Shown here one piece after another: positions 1 through 8,723 of a DNA stretch of 64,000 bases; position 1 is the first letter of the stretch; each line of letters begins with the position of its first letter. Below the pieces are notes generated by a model. That model made no database searches, had not been told where the DNA came from, and saw only the letters and a list, made by a program, of their open reading frames with translations. Source of the DNA: Anaerolineae bacterium. Its GTDB lineage: Bacteria; Chloroflexota; Anaerolineae; Aggregatilineales; Phototrophicaceae. The stretch covers positions 43,881-107,880 of the forward strand of contig JALHNT010000025.1 of NCBI GenBank assembly GCA_022843385.1. Direction: 5' to 3'. Position numbers and translations under genes: made by a program.

Positions 1-794
1 TGGCACAGCGGTTGGTGCGCGCCAAACGCAAAATCCGCGACGCCGGCATCCCGTACGAAGTTCCGCCGGCCCATCGATTGCCGGAACGTCTGGAAGCGCT
101 GCTGGCGGTGATCTACCTGATCTTCAACGAAGGCTATGGCGCGACCAGCGGCCTGGCTCTCATGCGGCGCGACCTGTGCGACGAAGCTATTCGCCTGGGA
201 CGGCTGCTGGTTGATCTGCTGCCTGACCCGGAAGCTCAGGGGCTGCTGGCGCTGATGCTGCTGCAACATGCGCGGCGGGCGGCACGGGTGGATGAGCAGG
301 GTGAACTGGTGTTGTTGGAAGACCAGGATCGCCGTCTGTGGGATCAGGATCACATCCGTGAAGGGCAGCAGTTGGTGGAGCGAGCCTTACGGCAGCAGAT
401 GCCTGGTTCATATCAGATCCAGGCGGCCATCGCTGCGCTTCACGCCGAGGCCGCCCGTCCTGAAGATACCGACTGGCCGCAGATCGCTGAACTCTATGGC
501 GAATTGCTGAAGCATCACCCCTCGCCGGTGGTCGAACTCAACCGTGCTGTTGCGATAGCCATGGCCGAGGGGACGGTGGCCGGGCTGCGGTTGCTCGATC
601 AACTGGAAGACCGGGGCGAATTAAAGGATTACTACCTGTTTCACGCCGCCAAAGCTGATCTGCTACGGCGTTCCGGCTGGCTGGACGAAGCCCGCACGGC
701 TTACCAGCAGGCGCTGGATCGCTGCCACAACCAGGTCGAGCAGCACTTTCTACGCCGCCGGTTGGCCCAGGTGACTGCTCAGCTTGGGGACTAG
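1..794 (+). CDS. ECF sigma factor, C-terminal part (5' end outside window)
   Basis: The frame is open from the window edge (codons from base 3), so the gene is cut at its 5' end and its DNA-binding sigma domains are mostly missing here. The visible 260 or so residues match the long C-terminal extension of ECF sigma factors of the ECF41/42-like group: the RLPERLEALLAVIYLIFNEGY segment just after sigma region 4, then helical TPR-like repeats including a PSPVVELNRAVA motif. Family members direct RNA polymerase to alternative promoters and the extension is thought to modulate activity. The stop codon overlaps the end of the convergent small gene at 791-1066. Family assignment is firm; the regulon is unknown. 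Confidence 0.85.
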   Translation, partial: AQRLVRAKRKIRDAGIPYEVPPAHRLPERLEALLAVIYLIFNEGYGATSGLALMRRDLCDEAIRLGRLLVDLLPDPEAQGLLALMLLQHARRAARVDEQGELVLLEDQDRRLWDQDHIREGQQLVERALRQQMPGSYQIQAAIAALHAEAARPEDTDWPQIAELYGELLKHHPSPVVELNRAVAIAMAEGTVAGLRLLDQLEDRGELKDYYLFHAAKADLLRRSGWLDEARTAYQQALDRCHNQVEQHFLRRRLAQVTAQLGD

Positions 795-1066
795 AACAGG
801 AAATCCCAGGCCAGCCAGCTCAGGTACAAGCCGACGACGACCGCGCCCAGCCCGGCCCCCAACCACAACAGGCTGCCTACCACGAACAAGCCGCCCTCGC
901 TGATCGCCCGCCGGCTCTCGACATGAACCCGCGCCTCCGGGCGAGACAGCGCCACCCGCAGCGCCAGCCAGCCATCCCGTACATACGGCCAGCCGCGCCG
1001 CAAAGCCCTGGGCGCAAAGGTGAGCAGCACCGCTCCCACAATCGCATTCAGCGTCGCCTGAATCAT
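791..1066 (-). CDS. Small two-helix membrane protein, unknown function
   Basis: A 91-residue protein with a hydrophobic N-terminal helix (about residues 1-18), a basic amphipathic middle rich in Arg, and a strongly hydrophobic C-terminal stretch (about 58-91). It is convergent with the sigma factor and the two stop codons overlap by three bases. I do not recognise the family. It is kept because an antisense shadow of the sigma gene would not be expected here: almost all of it lies beyond the sigma stop codon. Confidence 0.5.
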   Translation of the reverse strand: MIQATLNAIVGAVLLTFAPRALRRGWPYVRDGWLALRVALSRPEARVHVESRRAISEGGLFVVGSLLWLGAGLGAVVVGLYLSWLAWDFLF

Positions 1067-1207
1067 GCCTCATCCGCCTAAAGTCTGAGCCGAGTTTCCA
1101 CCTTCAGTTAGTCCACAATCGCGCCGAGATGCCCTTCAATAAGGCAGATCGTTCGCCCCGGCAGCATACTCGCGTTTGGCCGGGATTGCTATTGTGAGGA
1201 GTCCATC

Positions 1208-2413
1208 ATGGGACGTCGTTATCGTTTTCTGCTGGTCGGTCTGATCGCCGCCACGCTCGTCGGATTATTGTCGCTCAGTTTACCGGCCATCGAAGCCCAG
1301 CAGTGCACTGTCCGCACCGACTGGCCGACCTATACTGTGCAGCGGGGTGACACGCTGGGTCGCATCGCCCGGCGTTATAACACCACTGTTCAAACCCTGG
1401 CGCAGGCCAACTGCCTGACCAACATCAACCGCATCTTCGGCGGGCAGCAGCTTCGCGTTCCACCCACCGGCGGAGCAACCATCACCCCGCGTCCCGGCGT
1501 CACCGTGACTCCGGCTCCGGTCGGTCGTCCGACGCTGCCGGAGATGCCGCAGGGGACGTATACCGTCGGCGTGACCAGCATGAGCTTTGAACTGGGCTTC
1601 ATGGTGTGGAACTCGACGACCGGCAGCATCTGGGTGTTTTATCAGACCAGCAGCGGCGCGACCAGCGGCACGGTCGCCAATTATCCGCTGTCGCTCTACG
1701 GTGGCCTGTCGATCCCGCGTCGCCCTGACCTGATCGCCCCGCCCGGACGCGCCCTGCCGACCAACGGTTTCGCCCGCGTATGGTACAACTTCAATGATGT
1801 CTGCACCCGCCTCGGCTTCGCCACCAGCCCGGAGCAGGGTTATCAGATGCTCTTGCAAAATGTCGGCAACGGGCAGTATTTCGTCATGACCACCGCGCTG
1901 AACTCGTATCTCCAGGTGAACCCCAATGGCACCTGGTCATTGGCTGTCACCGCGCCGCCGACCTCGACCCCAGCGCCGACGCTGGTCACGCCTTCTGCCA
2001 CGCCCATCCCACCCACGCCTATCGTCACCGATGGCTTCATCACCAGCGATACAGCGACCACCTATCAGGCGTTCCAGAACGGCTTCATGACCTGGACGGC
2101 TGGCACAGGCGAGGTGCGGGTATTCTTCGGCACCAATGGTGGGGATATTCTGGTGTTCGGCGTCAACCAGTATGGTAACCTGCCTATCGATGCCAGCGCC
2201 GCACCACCCGGCTTCATCAAGCCAGCGAACGGCTTCGGCAAAGTGTGGAGCAACTTCGCCATCATCCGCAACACGCTCGGCTGGGCCACCGGCAGCGAGG
2301 TCGGTTATCTCTCGCGCACCTTGCAGCGGCAGGATGGCCGCGTCTTCTCCTTCACCCTGCCCGATGGCCGCGTCATCATGTGGAACAACGGCAGCGTCTG
2401 GTCCTTCGGCTAA
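1208..2413 (+). CDS. Secreted LysM protein with two C-terminal repeat modules
   Basis: 401 residues. A signal peptide occupies residues 1-31. One LysM peptidoglycan-binding domain (about 42-88) contains the typical YTVQRGDTLGRIARRYN start. A Pro/Thr linker follows, then two related modules of about 115 residues, each with an FxNGFM/FELGFMxW start and an NGFxxVWxNF...LGxAT core, separated by a second Pro/Thr linker. It is probably displayed at the cell surface. The start codon follows a GAGGAG ribosome site at 1196-1201. The C-terminal module recurs in secreted proteins of this kind, but I cannot give it a function. Confidence 0.8.
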   Translation: MGRRYRFLLVGLIAATLVGLLSLSLPAIEAQQCTVRTDWPTYTVQRGDTLGRIARRYNTTVQTLAQANCLTNINRIFGGQQLRVPPTGGATITPRPGVTVTPAPVGRPTLPEMPQGTYTVGVTSMSFELGFMVWNSTTGSIWVFYQTSSGATSGTVANYPLSLYGGLSIPRRPDLIAPPGRALPTNGFARVWYNFNDVCTRLGFATSPEQGYQMLLQNVGNGQYFVMTTALNSYLQVNPNGTWSLAVTAPPTSTPAPTLVTPSATPIPPTPIVTDGFITSDTATTYQAFQNGFMTWTAGTGEVRVFFGTNGGDILVFGVNQYGNLPIDASAAPPGFIKPANGFGKVWSNFAIIRNTLGWATGSEVGYLSRTLQRQDGRVFSFTLPDGRVIMWNNGSVWSFG

Positions 2414-2534
2414 CTCACCACATCATGCACCGGGGCGATCCATCCGGGGTCGCTCCTGCTTTGTCGTTGTATAGGCGTTTCTTACATCAACCACATGGCA
2501 CCCTGAACCGGTCGCTCACCTCTCCATCTGACCG

Positions 2535-2586
2535 GATGAAGCTGGAGGTTGTTGGCGTGTTGGGCTACACTCATTATCCCGTTGAA
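2535..2586 (+). repeat. 52-bp direct repeat, copy 1
   Basis: This segment is nearly identical to 3650-3702: one 1-bp indel and about five substitutions over about 52 bp, with the central TTGGGCTACACTCA identical. It lies just beyond the 3' end of the minus-strand gene pair 2610-3592, and the other copy lies just upstream of that pair. In both copies one frame reads LEVV...LGYTHxPVE, so it could be a duplicated 5' gene end or a promoter region with TACACT as a -10 box. Confidence 0.7.
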
Positions 2587-2609
2587 TAGGGCGGTGACGG
2601 TTTCCGCGC

Positions 2610-3104
2610 CTACACCTCTAGTTTGGTGAGTATGCTGGATCCCATCTTGCTACGATCAAGCTGGCCGTTCGCCACACCGTCTCGCAACCATTGTTTTACT
2701 TTTTTCTCTGGCACACGTTCAATCTGCCCACTCGATTGGATCAGTTTGGCGAACTGAAGCAGATTGTCAGCCGTCAATTCTACGAGGTCGATGTGCCAGT
2801 GGTTGGCGTCGTGATCGGGAGTTTCTCCCGGTTGCGGTCTGGTGTTCAATCCCATTGACCGGAATCGGCCTTCATCCAGCAGGGCATAATCCACGTTCGA
2901 TACATTATCACCCATCGCAGCCAGCGCGGTGATAACCCGCCGCAAATTGGATAAGTCGGCCTCAATCCGCCAGATCGACAGCGCATTGGAATTTGTCTCC
3001 AGGTCACCGAGCGCATCGGCCTGTAATGCCCCGGTAGGCAACCAAGCTACATTTTCGTTCTTATACCACTTGGCTGTGCGTATCTTGCGGAAGATGAACG
3101 ACAC
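2610..3104 (-). CDS. Hypothetical protein, second gene of a coupled pair
   Basis: 164 residues, soluble, no signal peptide. I do not recognise the family. The sequence has a central segment with NHWHIDLVELTADNL and a basic C-terminus ending SSILTKLEV. It starts at a GTG that overlaps the stop codon of the upstream gene (TAGTG), so translation is probably coupled and the two products probably act together. The pair is bracketed by a 52-bp direct repeat, suggesting it entered or was duplicated as a unit. Confidence 0.6.
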   Translation of the reverse strand: MSFIFRKIRTAKWYKNENVAWLPTGALQADALGDLETNSNALSIWRIEADLSNLRRVITALAAMGDNVSNVDYALLDEGRFRSMGLNTRPQPGETPDHDANHWHIDLVELTADNLLQFAKLIQSSGQIERVPEKKVKQWLRDGVANGQLDRSKMGSSILTKLEV

Positions 3105-3592
3105 TATGCCTGCTCCGCCGCCTGGGTTTCTTCAAGCTGCTGCAATAGTTGTTCCAGATCAGCCCGCAACTCTGGCAGGGTTTCCTGAGCGATGGCTCGT
3201 TTTACAGTCTGTACTGAAGCCGGGTCATCCAGCGAGGCCAACCCCAGCAGCGCCCCATCGCGGATGCGTGCCGATGTGCTGTGCAGCAGACACCGTTCCA
3301 ACAACCGGCGGCGCTCCAGACGGGAGAAGGGATATGGCACATTGCCGACCCAGCGTAGCGCTTCAGCCGCTACTTCGGGATTGATCTGGTCGCTCAGGAT
3401 GGCGGTTGTCAGCCAGGCAAGCGTCTCATCGCTGTGCTGCCGCAGCAGTTCGACCAGTTGGCGCGAGAAGTCACTTTCGTAGCCATCTTCAAAGCGCTCG
3501 TCTTTTGCGGCAAAGCAGAGCTGGACCAATTGGGAGGGCAGGTCCGGGGCGATCTCCGGCGACTGTGTAGGAGTCATCTCATGAGGCAGCAT
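3104..3592 (-). CDS. HEAT-repeat-like hypothetical protein, first gene of a coupled pair
   Basis: About 162 residues, all-helical in appearance, with alternating amphipathic helices resembling HEAT/ARM repeats: EVAAEALRWVGN, ARIRDGALLGLASLDDPAS and a final leucine-rich helix. The start at 3592 is preferred to the in-frame ATG at 3619 because AGGAAGGA lies about seven bases upstream of it. Its stop overlaps the GTG of the next gene. No enzymatic motif is visible; a scaffold or binding role is the most that can be said. Confidence 0.6.
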   Translation of the reverse strand: MLPHEMTPTQSPEIAPDLPSQLVQLCFAAKDERFEDGYESDFSRQLVELLRQHSDETLAWLTTAILSDQINPEVAAEALRWVGNVPYPFSRLERRRLLERCLLHSTSARIRDGALLGLASLDDPASVQTVKRAIAQETLPELRADLEQLLQQLEETQAAEQA

Positions 3593-3649
3593 GGTCAATC
3601 CTTCCTGACTGACGAACATCTCCAGTGTAACACGGATGGCGGAATTGTG

Positions 3650-3702
3650 GATGAATGCTGGAGGTCGTTCGCGGGTTGGGCTACACTCACTGTCCCGTTG
3701 AA
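3650..3702 (+). repeat. 52-bp direct repeat, copy 2
   Basis: Partner of 2535-2586 in the same orientation, about 1.1 kb away. This copy lies immediately upstream of the plus-strand gene starting at 3730 and could contain its promoter. Differences from copy 1 include one inserted T at 3656. Confidence 0.7.
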
Positions 3703-3729
3703 GGGGATGTTATTGGAGATGGTGAGAGG

Positions 3730-4403
3730 ATGAAAGCCAAACGTGTTATTGGCCGCACCATAACAAAGAAAGCCAGAAGAACGCTGCTTCTGGATAGTCA
3801 ATGGAGTATCAACGCCGAGTTATCAAGCATAGTGTCCCCCAGCACTGTTTACCAGCATCCGAACGGTCAAGCCTTGTATGTCATCACGGATGGCTTGAGT
3901 AGATTGTATGATCCTTCTGATGCTGAGATTTTCATTGCCATCGTCAGGGATACACATAACCAAATCAGAGCGAGCCATATCCTCGAAGGGATGCTCCCTG
4001 AGGGGAAGGACTTCGCCGCGCAAGTTCCTGATCTCGTCGCCCAGCTACCCGGTTTGTTGAACATGAAACCCGAAGAACTGGATTACTCCCAGAGCAGTCT
4101 GGAGATCATCGATCGCAAAATGCGGCGACGAGGCCGAGAAGCCTGTAATCGTCCACCGCTGTTCCCGGCGCTGCTGGCCTACCTGGGTGAAGTCGTCCGC
4201 CGTCAAATTAACGGTCAATGGCGGATGCGATTGGCCGAGGATGGTGAAACCTGGGAGCCCTGGATCATTGACCCTGACAACCGAGCTTGCCCCCCTGGTA
4301 TGATCTTCATTATGCGGTCAGCGATGGCTTATTGTTGATTAGCTGGATTGTCTCAGCAGAGATCGGCTCGCGCGCAGTACAGCCAGACGGTTTTTGGAAT
4401 TGA
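3730..4403 (+). pseudogene. Hypothetical gene with a probable frameshift in a C6 run
   Basis: The frame from ATG 3730 (GAGAGG upstream) stops at 4338 after 202 residues. Downstream of a run of six C (4290-4295) the neighbouring frame continues plausibly as PPWYDLHYAVSDGLLLISW and on to a TGA at 4401-4403, with good codon composition and no stop. Adding one C would join the two frames into a protein of about 224 residues. This suggests a deletion in a homopolymer, phase variation, or a sequencing error. The protein has a basic N-terminus and repeated G-Q-A-L/DGLSRLY-type segments. Its family is not recognised. A -1 slippage product is also possible. Confidence 0.55.
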
Positions 4404-4439
4404 GCCAGCCCAGGCGTTGGCATGTTGGACGAAGGTATA

Positions 4440-4464
4440 AGGTAGAGGGACATGCCCCCTACCT
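4440..4464 (-). terminator. Hairpin downstream of the capsid gene
   Basis: An inverted repeat AGGTAG-A-GGG / CCC-C-CTACCT lies 12 bp past the capsid stop codon at 4476. Position and stem strength suit a transcription terminator for the original capsid transcript, although no long U-run follows. Confidence 0.5.
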
Positions 4465-4475
4465 CTCTTCATTGG

Positions 4476-4844
4476 CTAGACCGTCACATTGAACAGGGCG
4501 CTGGCGGCTTCGGCATCGAAGTTGACGAAGGCCAGGCGGACGGTGGCGGTGATCTGGTAGCTGTCGTAGTACGGCAGGTAATCGACGCTCAGGGCGACGC
4601 GGCGCCGATAGCCAACGAGCCAGCCGGGACGGTAGATGCAGAGGGCGGTGCCTTTGGTGTTGTTGGCCGGCGTGGTGCTGACGCGCCCGTTGGTGCCATC
4701 GGTCAGCGGCATCTCGGCGGAGACGATCACCGGCGCACCATCAGCAATGCCGATCTGCCCGGTCATGGCCGTCGCCAGCGGGCCCGCCTTATCCATCGTC
4801 AGGAATTCGCTCAGGCCGAGCAGCTTGGCATAGCTGCCGCCATC
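4476..4844 (-). pseudogene. HK97-type major capsid protein, detached C-terminal part
   Basis: About 122 codons encode the C-terminal domain of an HK97-fold major capsid protein. Visible are YAKLLGLSEFLTMDKAGP, GQIGIADGAPVIVSAEMPLT, ALCIYRPGWLVGYRR and LPYYDSYQITATVRLAFVNF, which correspond to the axial-domain strands near the end of such proteins. There is no start codon of its own: the coding sequence begins at the left edge of the integrated element. It continues, in frame, the capsid fragment ending at 34157 on the same strand, so both are halves of one gene separated by a 29.3 kb insertion. The joined capsid, from the internal start at 35047, would be about 419 residues, normal for the family. 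Confidence 0.9.
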
Positions 4845-7066
4845 GACGAAAGACACTCTGAAGATATGCTGTCATGCTGATCGTGTCCAAATCGCGTAGT
4901 GAATGTTGCCAATGTATCCTGCTTGCGGATACGACTGTCAACCGGAAGCTCAATATCGCCCAGGATGCAGCGTAGTTTCTTGGCGATACTCAACCAATTT
5001 CGGTAGGGAAACGCCTCAAGATAGCTGAGCTTGGTTGCCCTTTGTTCAAACAAGGTCTCAAGCCGCTGGCTGTCTTGACGTGACCAGCGATCAGCACTAC
5101 TGGCCTGATACGTGTCGGCTAGGTCTCCTGCCCGTTGTGCAAAGTCCTCATAGGTTTCATCTTCCCGGATTGGATGAAGCGCGAAATCGGCAGTGCCATA
5201 TCCAAGATGAGCAGCGATTTTGTCCATGATTTGCTTCCATGTCCGAGAGGGAAAAGCAGCAGCGATCTCAACTTGTTCTGCACCTGTCGCAACCATATGT
5301 AGCAGTGTGTTGGTTTCGCTCTCCAGCCAATTTCGCCAGCCGTTCTTTGTTTGTTTGGCAAGGACAACGGTATCGCAACTGCCGTCAATCCACTGGACAA
5401 TCAGTCGTATTCCTGTCCCGTCAGTTTGTGTTGCCTGGATATGGTCGATAAAGGTATGCAAGATTGCACGCTGCTCATCACGCAAGAGGGTATCCCAACT
5501 TTCCAGGGTCGGGTCACAATTCTCCTTGATTCGCTTGAGGGCTTCAAGCCGTTGTGCTTGTGTAGTTACAGCGGCAAGGTCGGCGGTTAGGCGTTTGTGT
5601 TCACGCTGCGCTTCTTCGTATCGCGCTTCAATCGCCTGAATCATATCAAGATTAGAAACCGCTTCTAGGCTCAAGACCTGACTCTGCATCACCCGCTCTA
5701 GGGTGGCAAGCTGAGCATACTTGCGCCGCTTTTCCTCTTCATATTCAAGATTGGCAGCGGCAATGGTTTTCTCCCACACTGTTTCATCAAACGTTACTTT
5801 GAGTTTCTCATGCACCAGCGCGGTAATAGCACTATCGATAAAGGATGCAGTGCGCCGCCAGATGATGTGCTCACCGGGGTGCTTTTCTGCCAACACATAG
5901 ATGTACTCTTGTCTGCTTTTAATCCAGACTGTGCCGACCTTGCGCAATTCCCCACTGTCTTGTGAGAACACCATTCCGGCACACAGTGGGCGTTCTACAG
6001 ATCGTTTCTGCTCGAGCAGTGGACGGGCACAGACGGAAAACGGTTTGTAATAGGGGTTAGGTTGCCCGTCAAGCGTGACTTGGGAGAGATAATTGAATGC
6101 CTGCCAGAATGCTTTCTCCTCGATAATTGGCGGATGGTTGTTCCATCTGACTACCGTGTTATTAACCGACCAGTGACCGAGAACTAGAGCATTGGTCAGT
6201 AGCTCCACCAACGCTCTCCGGCCAGGGCAGTAGCCCCGTGCATATTTCTTCATCTTGAACACAAACTTGTATCCTTCCGGTGGCCGACAGAGGTCGGGGT
6301 CAGGATAGAACGGGCCAGAACGCTGAATGTGTTTGAGTGTGGCGTGTACGTTGCCTGCGTAAGAGAGAAAGAGACGGAAGTACTCACGTACTACCTCTGC
6401 GTACTCAGGGAAGGGAACATAGCGTCGCCAGTTAGGGTTCGGGGTACCATCAGGAAGGTGTTTACGCACATCGACCATAAAGCCAGGAAGTACCGCAAAA
6501 CCTGCCCATCGACCTTCCATCAACAAATGTCGTTTTGCCCGGTTGAGTTTACCTAGAATAACAGTGTTGATGTACTCAGCTGCCATTTCCGACTTGAAGC
6601 GAAATTGCCGCGCATGGAATGAGCCAGTTAGCTCATTGGCAAAGTCATACACCATGTTGGGAGTAATCACGAGGACGTTGGAAGCGCGGCACGCTTCGAT
6701 GAAAATGTTGACCTGAATTTGGGTGACATCGCGAAATAAGCGATCTTCATCTTGGCAGGCAACTGCCCGAATCTCTCCGCGTGTGATCAAGTCAAAGAGA
6801 TACTTCATACCGGGACGCTCATCTATCTTCGTCATCCCGCTCACCCCAGCGTCCATGTCAATCATATAGATATGCTCTTTTATCCATCCTTTTTGAGTAA
6901 GGTATGCGACCATATCAACCGTTTGGATGCTAGTGGAAATGTTGCCAACCTGAGCCTCAGTAGATTGTCGATAGTAGACCGCAATCGGGTAATTTGTGGG
7001 CAGGTCACTGAGTCCATTACTCAGCGTGATGGGCGCTGGTGCAGGTGAGTTATATTTCTTGCTCAC
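4811..7066 (-). CDS. Large serine recombinase (integrase) of the element
   Basis: 751 residues. The N-terminal resolvase domain has the nucleophile motif YYRQS (Ser35), DAGVSG at about residue 70 and DEDRLFRD at about 100. Recombinase and zinc-ribbon-like domains follow, with a coiled-coil region around residues 420-500. The GTG start has GGAGT eight bases upstream. Large serine recombinases integrate circular DNA at attB/attP with a 2-bp core. This gene ends across the attL junction: its last 10 codons and TGA lie in capsid DNA. In the circle the frame would instead run 49 codons further (34006-34154). The C-terminus therefore depends on integration state. It overlaps the small gene 7050-7250 and is probably co-transcribed with it. 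Confidence 0.92.
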   Translation of the reverse strand: MSKKYNSPAPAPITLSNGLSDLPTNYPIAVYYRQSTEAQVGNISTSIQTVDMVAYLTQKGWIKEHIYMIDMDAGVSGMTKIDERPGMKYLFDLITRGEIRAVACQDEDRLFRDVTQIQVNIFIEACRASNVLVITPNMVYDFANELTGSFHARQFRFKSEMAAEYINTVILGKLNRAKRHLLMEGRWAGFAVLPGFMVDVRKHLPDGTPNPNWRRYVPFPEYAEVVREYFRLFLSYAGNVHATLKHIQRSGPFYPDPDLCRPPEGYKFVFKMKKYARGYCPGRRALVELLTNALVLGHWSVNNTVVRWNNHPPIIEEKAFWQAFNYLSQVTLDGQPNPYYKPFSVCARPLLEQKRSVERPLCAGMVFSQDSGELRKVGTVWIKSRQEYIYVLAEKHPGEHIIWRRTASFIDSAITALVHEKLKVTFDETVWEKTIAAANLEYEEEKRRKYAQLATLERVMQSQVLSLEAVSNLDMIQAIEARYEEAQREHKRLTADLAAVTTQAQRLEALKRIKENCDPTLESWDTLLRDEQRAILHTFIDHIQATQTDGTGIRLIVQWIDGSCDTVVLAKQTKNGWRNWLESETNTLLHMVATGAEQVEIAAAFPSRTWKQIMDKIAAHLGYGTADFALHPIREDETYEDFAQRAGDLADTYQASSADRWSRQDSQRLETLFEQRATKLSYLEAFPYRNWLSIAKKLRCILGDIELPVDSRIRKQDTLATFTTRFGHDQHDSISSECLSSMAAAMPSCSA
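4843..4844. other. attL crossover (inferred dinucleotide)
   Basis: Left boundary between element DNA and capsid gene. On the minus strand the sequence reads TTTCGTC-GA-TGGCGGCAGC. Sharing GA with the right junction (CAACCAA-GA-CGCAATAC) restores the capsid frame exactly as N-Q-D-G-G-S-Y-A-K. A CG dinucleotide one base upstream would also restore a frame with one extra Asp, so the core is known only to within one or two bases. Confidence 0.65.
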
Positions 7067-7250
7067 GGGAATTTACTCCTGTTGAACTGTCGATTGGATT
7101 TTCAAAAATGAGGCGCTGTTGTTTGCGTAAATGGGCGCGCACAAGGAGACGATAAACCATCGCAAGATTAGGTGGGGATGAATGGTGGGTCGGGGCGGGT
7201 ACTTGAGTAGTGCTGGAGGGGTGAGGCAGAGATGGTTGAGAAGCGAGCAT
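7050..7250 (-). CDS. Small protein preceding the recombinase
   Basis: 66 residues: a Ser/Pro/Thr-rich N-terminal third, then a basic helical segment (MVYRLLVRAHLRKQQRLIF). ATG at 7250 is preceded by GGAG at the right spacing, and the 3' end overlaps the recombinase start by 17 bases, so the two are translationally linked. The position next to the integrase and the basic character make a recombination directionality factor or other integrase partner conceivable, but nothing in the sequence proves this. Confidence 0.55.
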   Translation of the reverse strand: MLASQPSLPHPSSTTQVPAPTHHSSPPNLAMVYRLLVRAHLRKQQRLIFENPIDSSTGVNSREQEI

Positions 7251-7261
7251 AACTCCTTTCT

Positions 7262-7618
7262 TTACGTGAAACTGAGGCTAGGTCTCGCGTGTGGTCGCCC
7301 TACTGCGTATTTGGCAGCAGCACCTTTATAGATAAAGTACCGCTTGGGGGTACAACTGCTTATAGAAGCGTAGAGAAGGAGCGTGGGTGTATAAAGGCGT
7401 GGATAGCGGAGATTGTATGCTAAAAGAATGCGCTCAGTATCCATGAGCAGACAGCGATACCAGCGCTCCTGACCGTTTAAACGTTTGCGTTTCGCCCACT
7501 GCACTAGCCGTAGAAGATCGGCACGACGCTGTACCAAAATATATAATCGCCAAATCAAGCTGACCGCATCACAAAAAGCAAAAAAGAATCGATACACCAG
7601 CCAAAAAATTCTTTGCAT
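7262..7618 (-). CDS. Hypothetical protein upstream of the recombinase operon
   Basis: 118 residues, rich in aromatic and basic residues (FWLVYRFFFAFCDAVSLIWRLYILVQRRADLLRLV at the N-terminus, given here in shortened sense as an amphipathic or membrane-binding helix). It ends 11 bp before the 66-residue gene and is in the same direction, so it may be the first gene of the recombinase operon. There is no clear ribosome binding site before ATG 7618, and the family is not recognised. Confidence 0.4.
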   Translation of the reverse strand: MQRIFWLVYRFFFAFCDAVSLIWRLYILVQRRADLLRLVQWAKRKRLNGQERWYRCLLMDTERILLAYNLRYPRLYTPTLLLYASISSCTPKRYFIYKGAAAKYAVGRPHARPSLSFT

Positions 7619-7946
7619 AGAGATTCGGACTCTATCAAGAGTCTCGCATCGGAGTCAATCAGAAGAACGGTAAAGTATAAGGGATGACTCATTTTAACTT
7701 TTTTCTAACTCTACCTGCTGTTCTGCCAGTTTGACTTCCTTCGACCAAGCGAGGTGACTATTGCCAAAGAGATGGGATAGTAAAGGTTAAGTTTACAAGA
7801 CATAGAAAAACGGTTTACTTGAGTCGGCCCTTCGGTAAAATATGGTGGGGGTAGAAGTTTCCGTCGGAACCAAGATTGGAGTCGACGTTCTTGATAGCGT
7901 TGATGTCGGTTTTCTATATCGATTTAGTAGACTATGCTACTTTAAT
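7619..7946. other. Intergenic region between recombinase operon and sigma-like gene
   Basis: About 330 bp, AT-rich, without a credible reading frame. It should hold the promoter of the leftward recombinase operon. A short hairpin GAGTC-TCGCATCG-GAGTC-like segment and several T-runs are present near 7640-7700, but I can support no specific site. Confidence 0.35.
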
Positions 7947-8723
7947 TTAAGCTAAACGAGAACTCATGTCTTCGACAAGAATTACGCTGATGAGTTGTTG
8001 GCGATTCTGAAAAAGTTCTGTTGATTGTTTTTTCGGGAGGGGAAGTGGCTTTATGGTGTTATCCAATATGCCGTATTCAGAGAGTTCTCTGGCAAGAGTT
8101 ACACGCACCTTCCGTTTGGCGGCAGTCAGTGTACTCACTGCATATCGACTGGTAGAAGCAACATCCTGTGTTTTGGCGGTTGTTATCAGCGCGTACAAGG
8201 CAAGTAGATACATGGAATTGGCATGAGCAACAGTATATTCAGCCACTCGTTGCAACGCCCAAGCGAGATCAATCCAGATGTCTATTCGGGATATAGTCAG
8301 ACCTACTGTGTCTTCATTTTCCTGCAAGTCCACTTCATAGGCGATCTTGCGATGATGGCGTAAGTGCGTGTAGCGCTGTGCCTTTGAGTGAAATACAACA
8401 GCTTGGATAACATATTTCTTGGGTTTTTCCGCAAACACGTTAGGGTCATATTGCAGATGTTCCCACACCTTCAGATATCCCGACTGCATACAGTCATCAA
8501 TATCTTCGGGATCGCTCATACCCATTTGATCGCGCAGGACATGACCGACTATTCGGCTTGTAGTTTTGTAAAGCCCTTCAAAGGTAAACTCTCCAAATCC
8601 CGTAGGGTATGTTGATTCAGCCTTACTGGGATTAGTTTCATAGGATGAAACAGGGAATTGGTAATCGATTTCTTGACGATGTGACACCCCTCTCCGAGAT
8701 TGTTCTAAATTACTGATGGACAA
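7947..8723 (-). CDS. Sigma-70-like (ECF-like) regulator, element copy 1
   Basis: 258 residues, TTG start assumed (no clear ribosome site; an internal start is possible). Residues 50-130 resemble sigma region 2: FTFEGLYKTTSRIVGHVL followed by DIDDCMQSGYLKVWEHL, the counterpart of the core-binding helix. A C-terminal segment around TSRYAVSTLTAAKRKVR resembles a region 4 helix-turn-helix. The same layout and several identical positions (TFE-L, DD--Q-GYL, P-A--K-K-Y) occur in the 484-residue protein at 15557-17011, so the two are divergent relatives on one element. Likely role: transcription control of element genes. Confidence 0.55.
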   Translation of the reverse strand: MSISNLEQSRRGVSHRQEIDYQFPVSSYETNPSKAESTYPTGFGEFTFEGLYKTTSRIVGHVLRDQMGMSDPEDIDDCMQSGYLKVWEHLQYDPNVFAEKPKKYVIQAVVFHSKAQRYTHLRHHRKIAYEVDLQENEDTVGLTISRIDIWIDLAWALQRVAEYTVAHANSMYLLALYALITTAKTQDVASTSRYAVSTLTAAKRKVRVTLARELSEYGILDNTIKPLPLPKKQSTELFQNRQQLISVILVEDMSSRLA

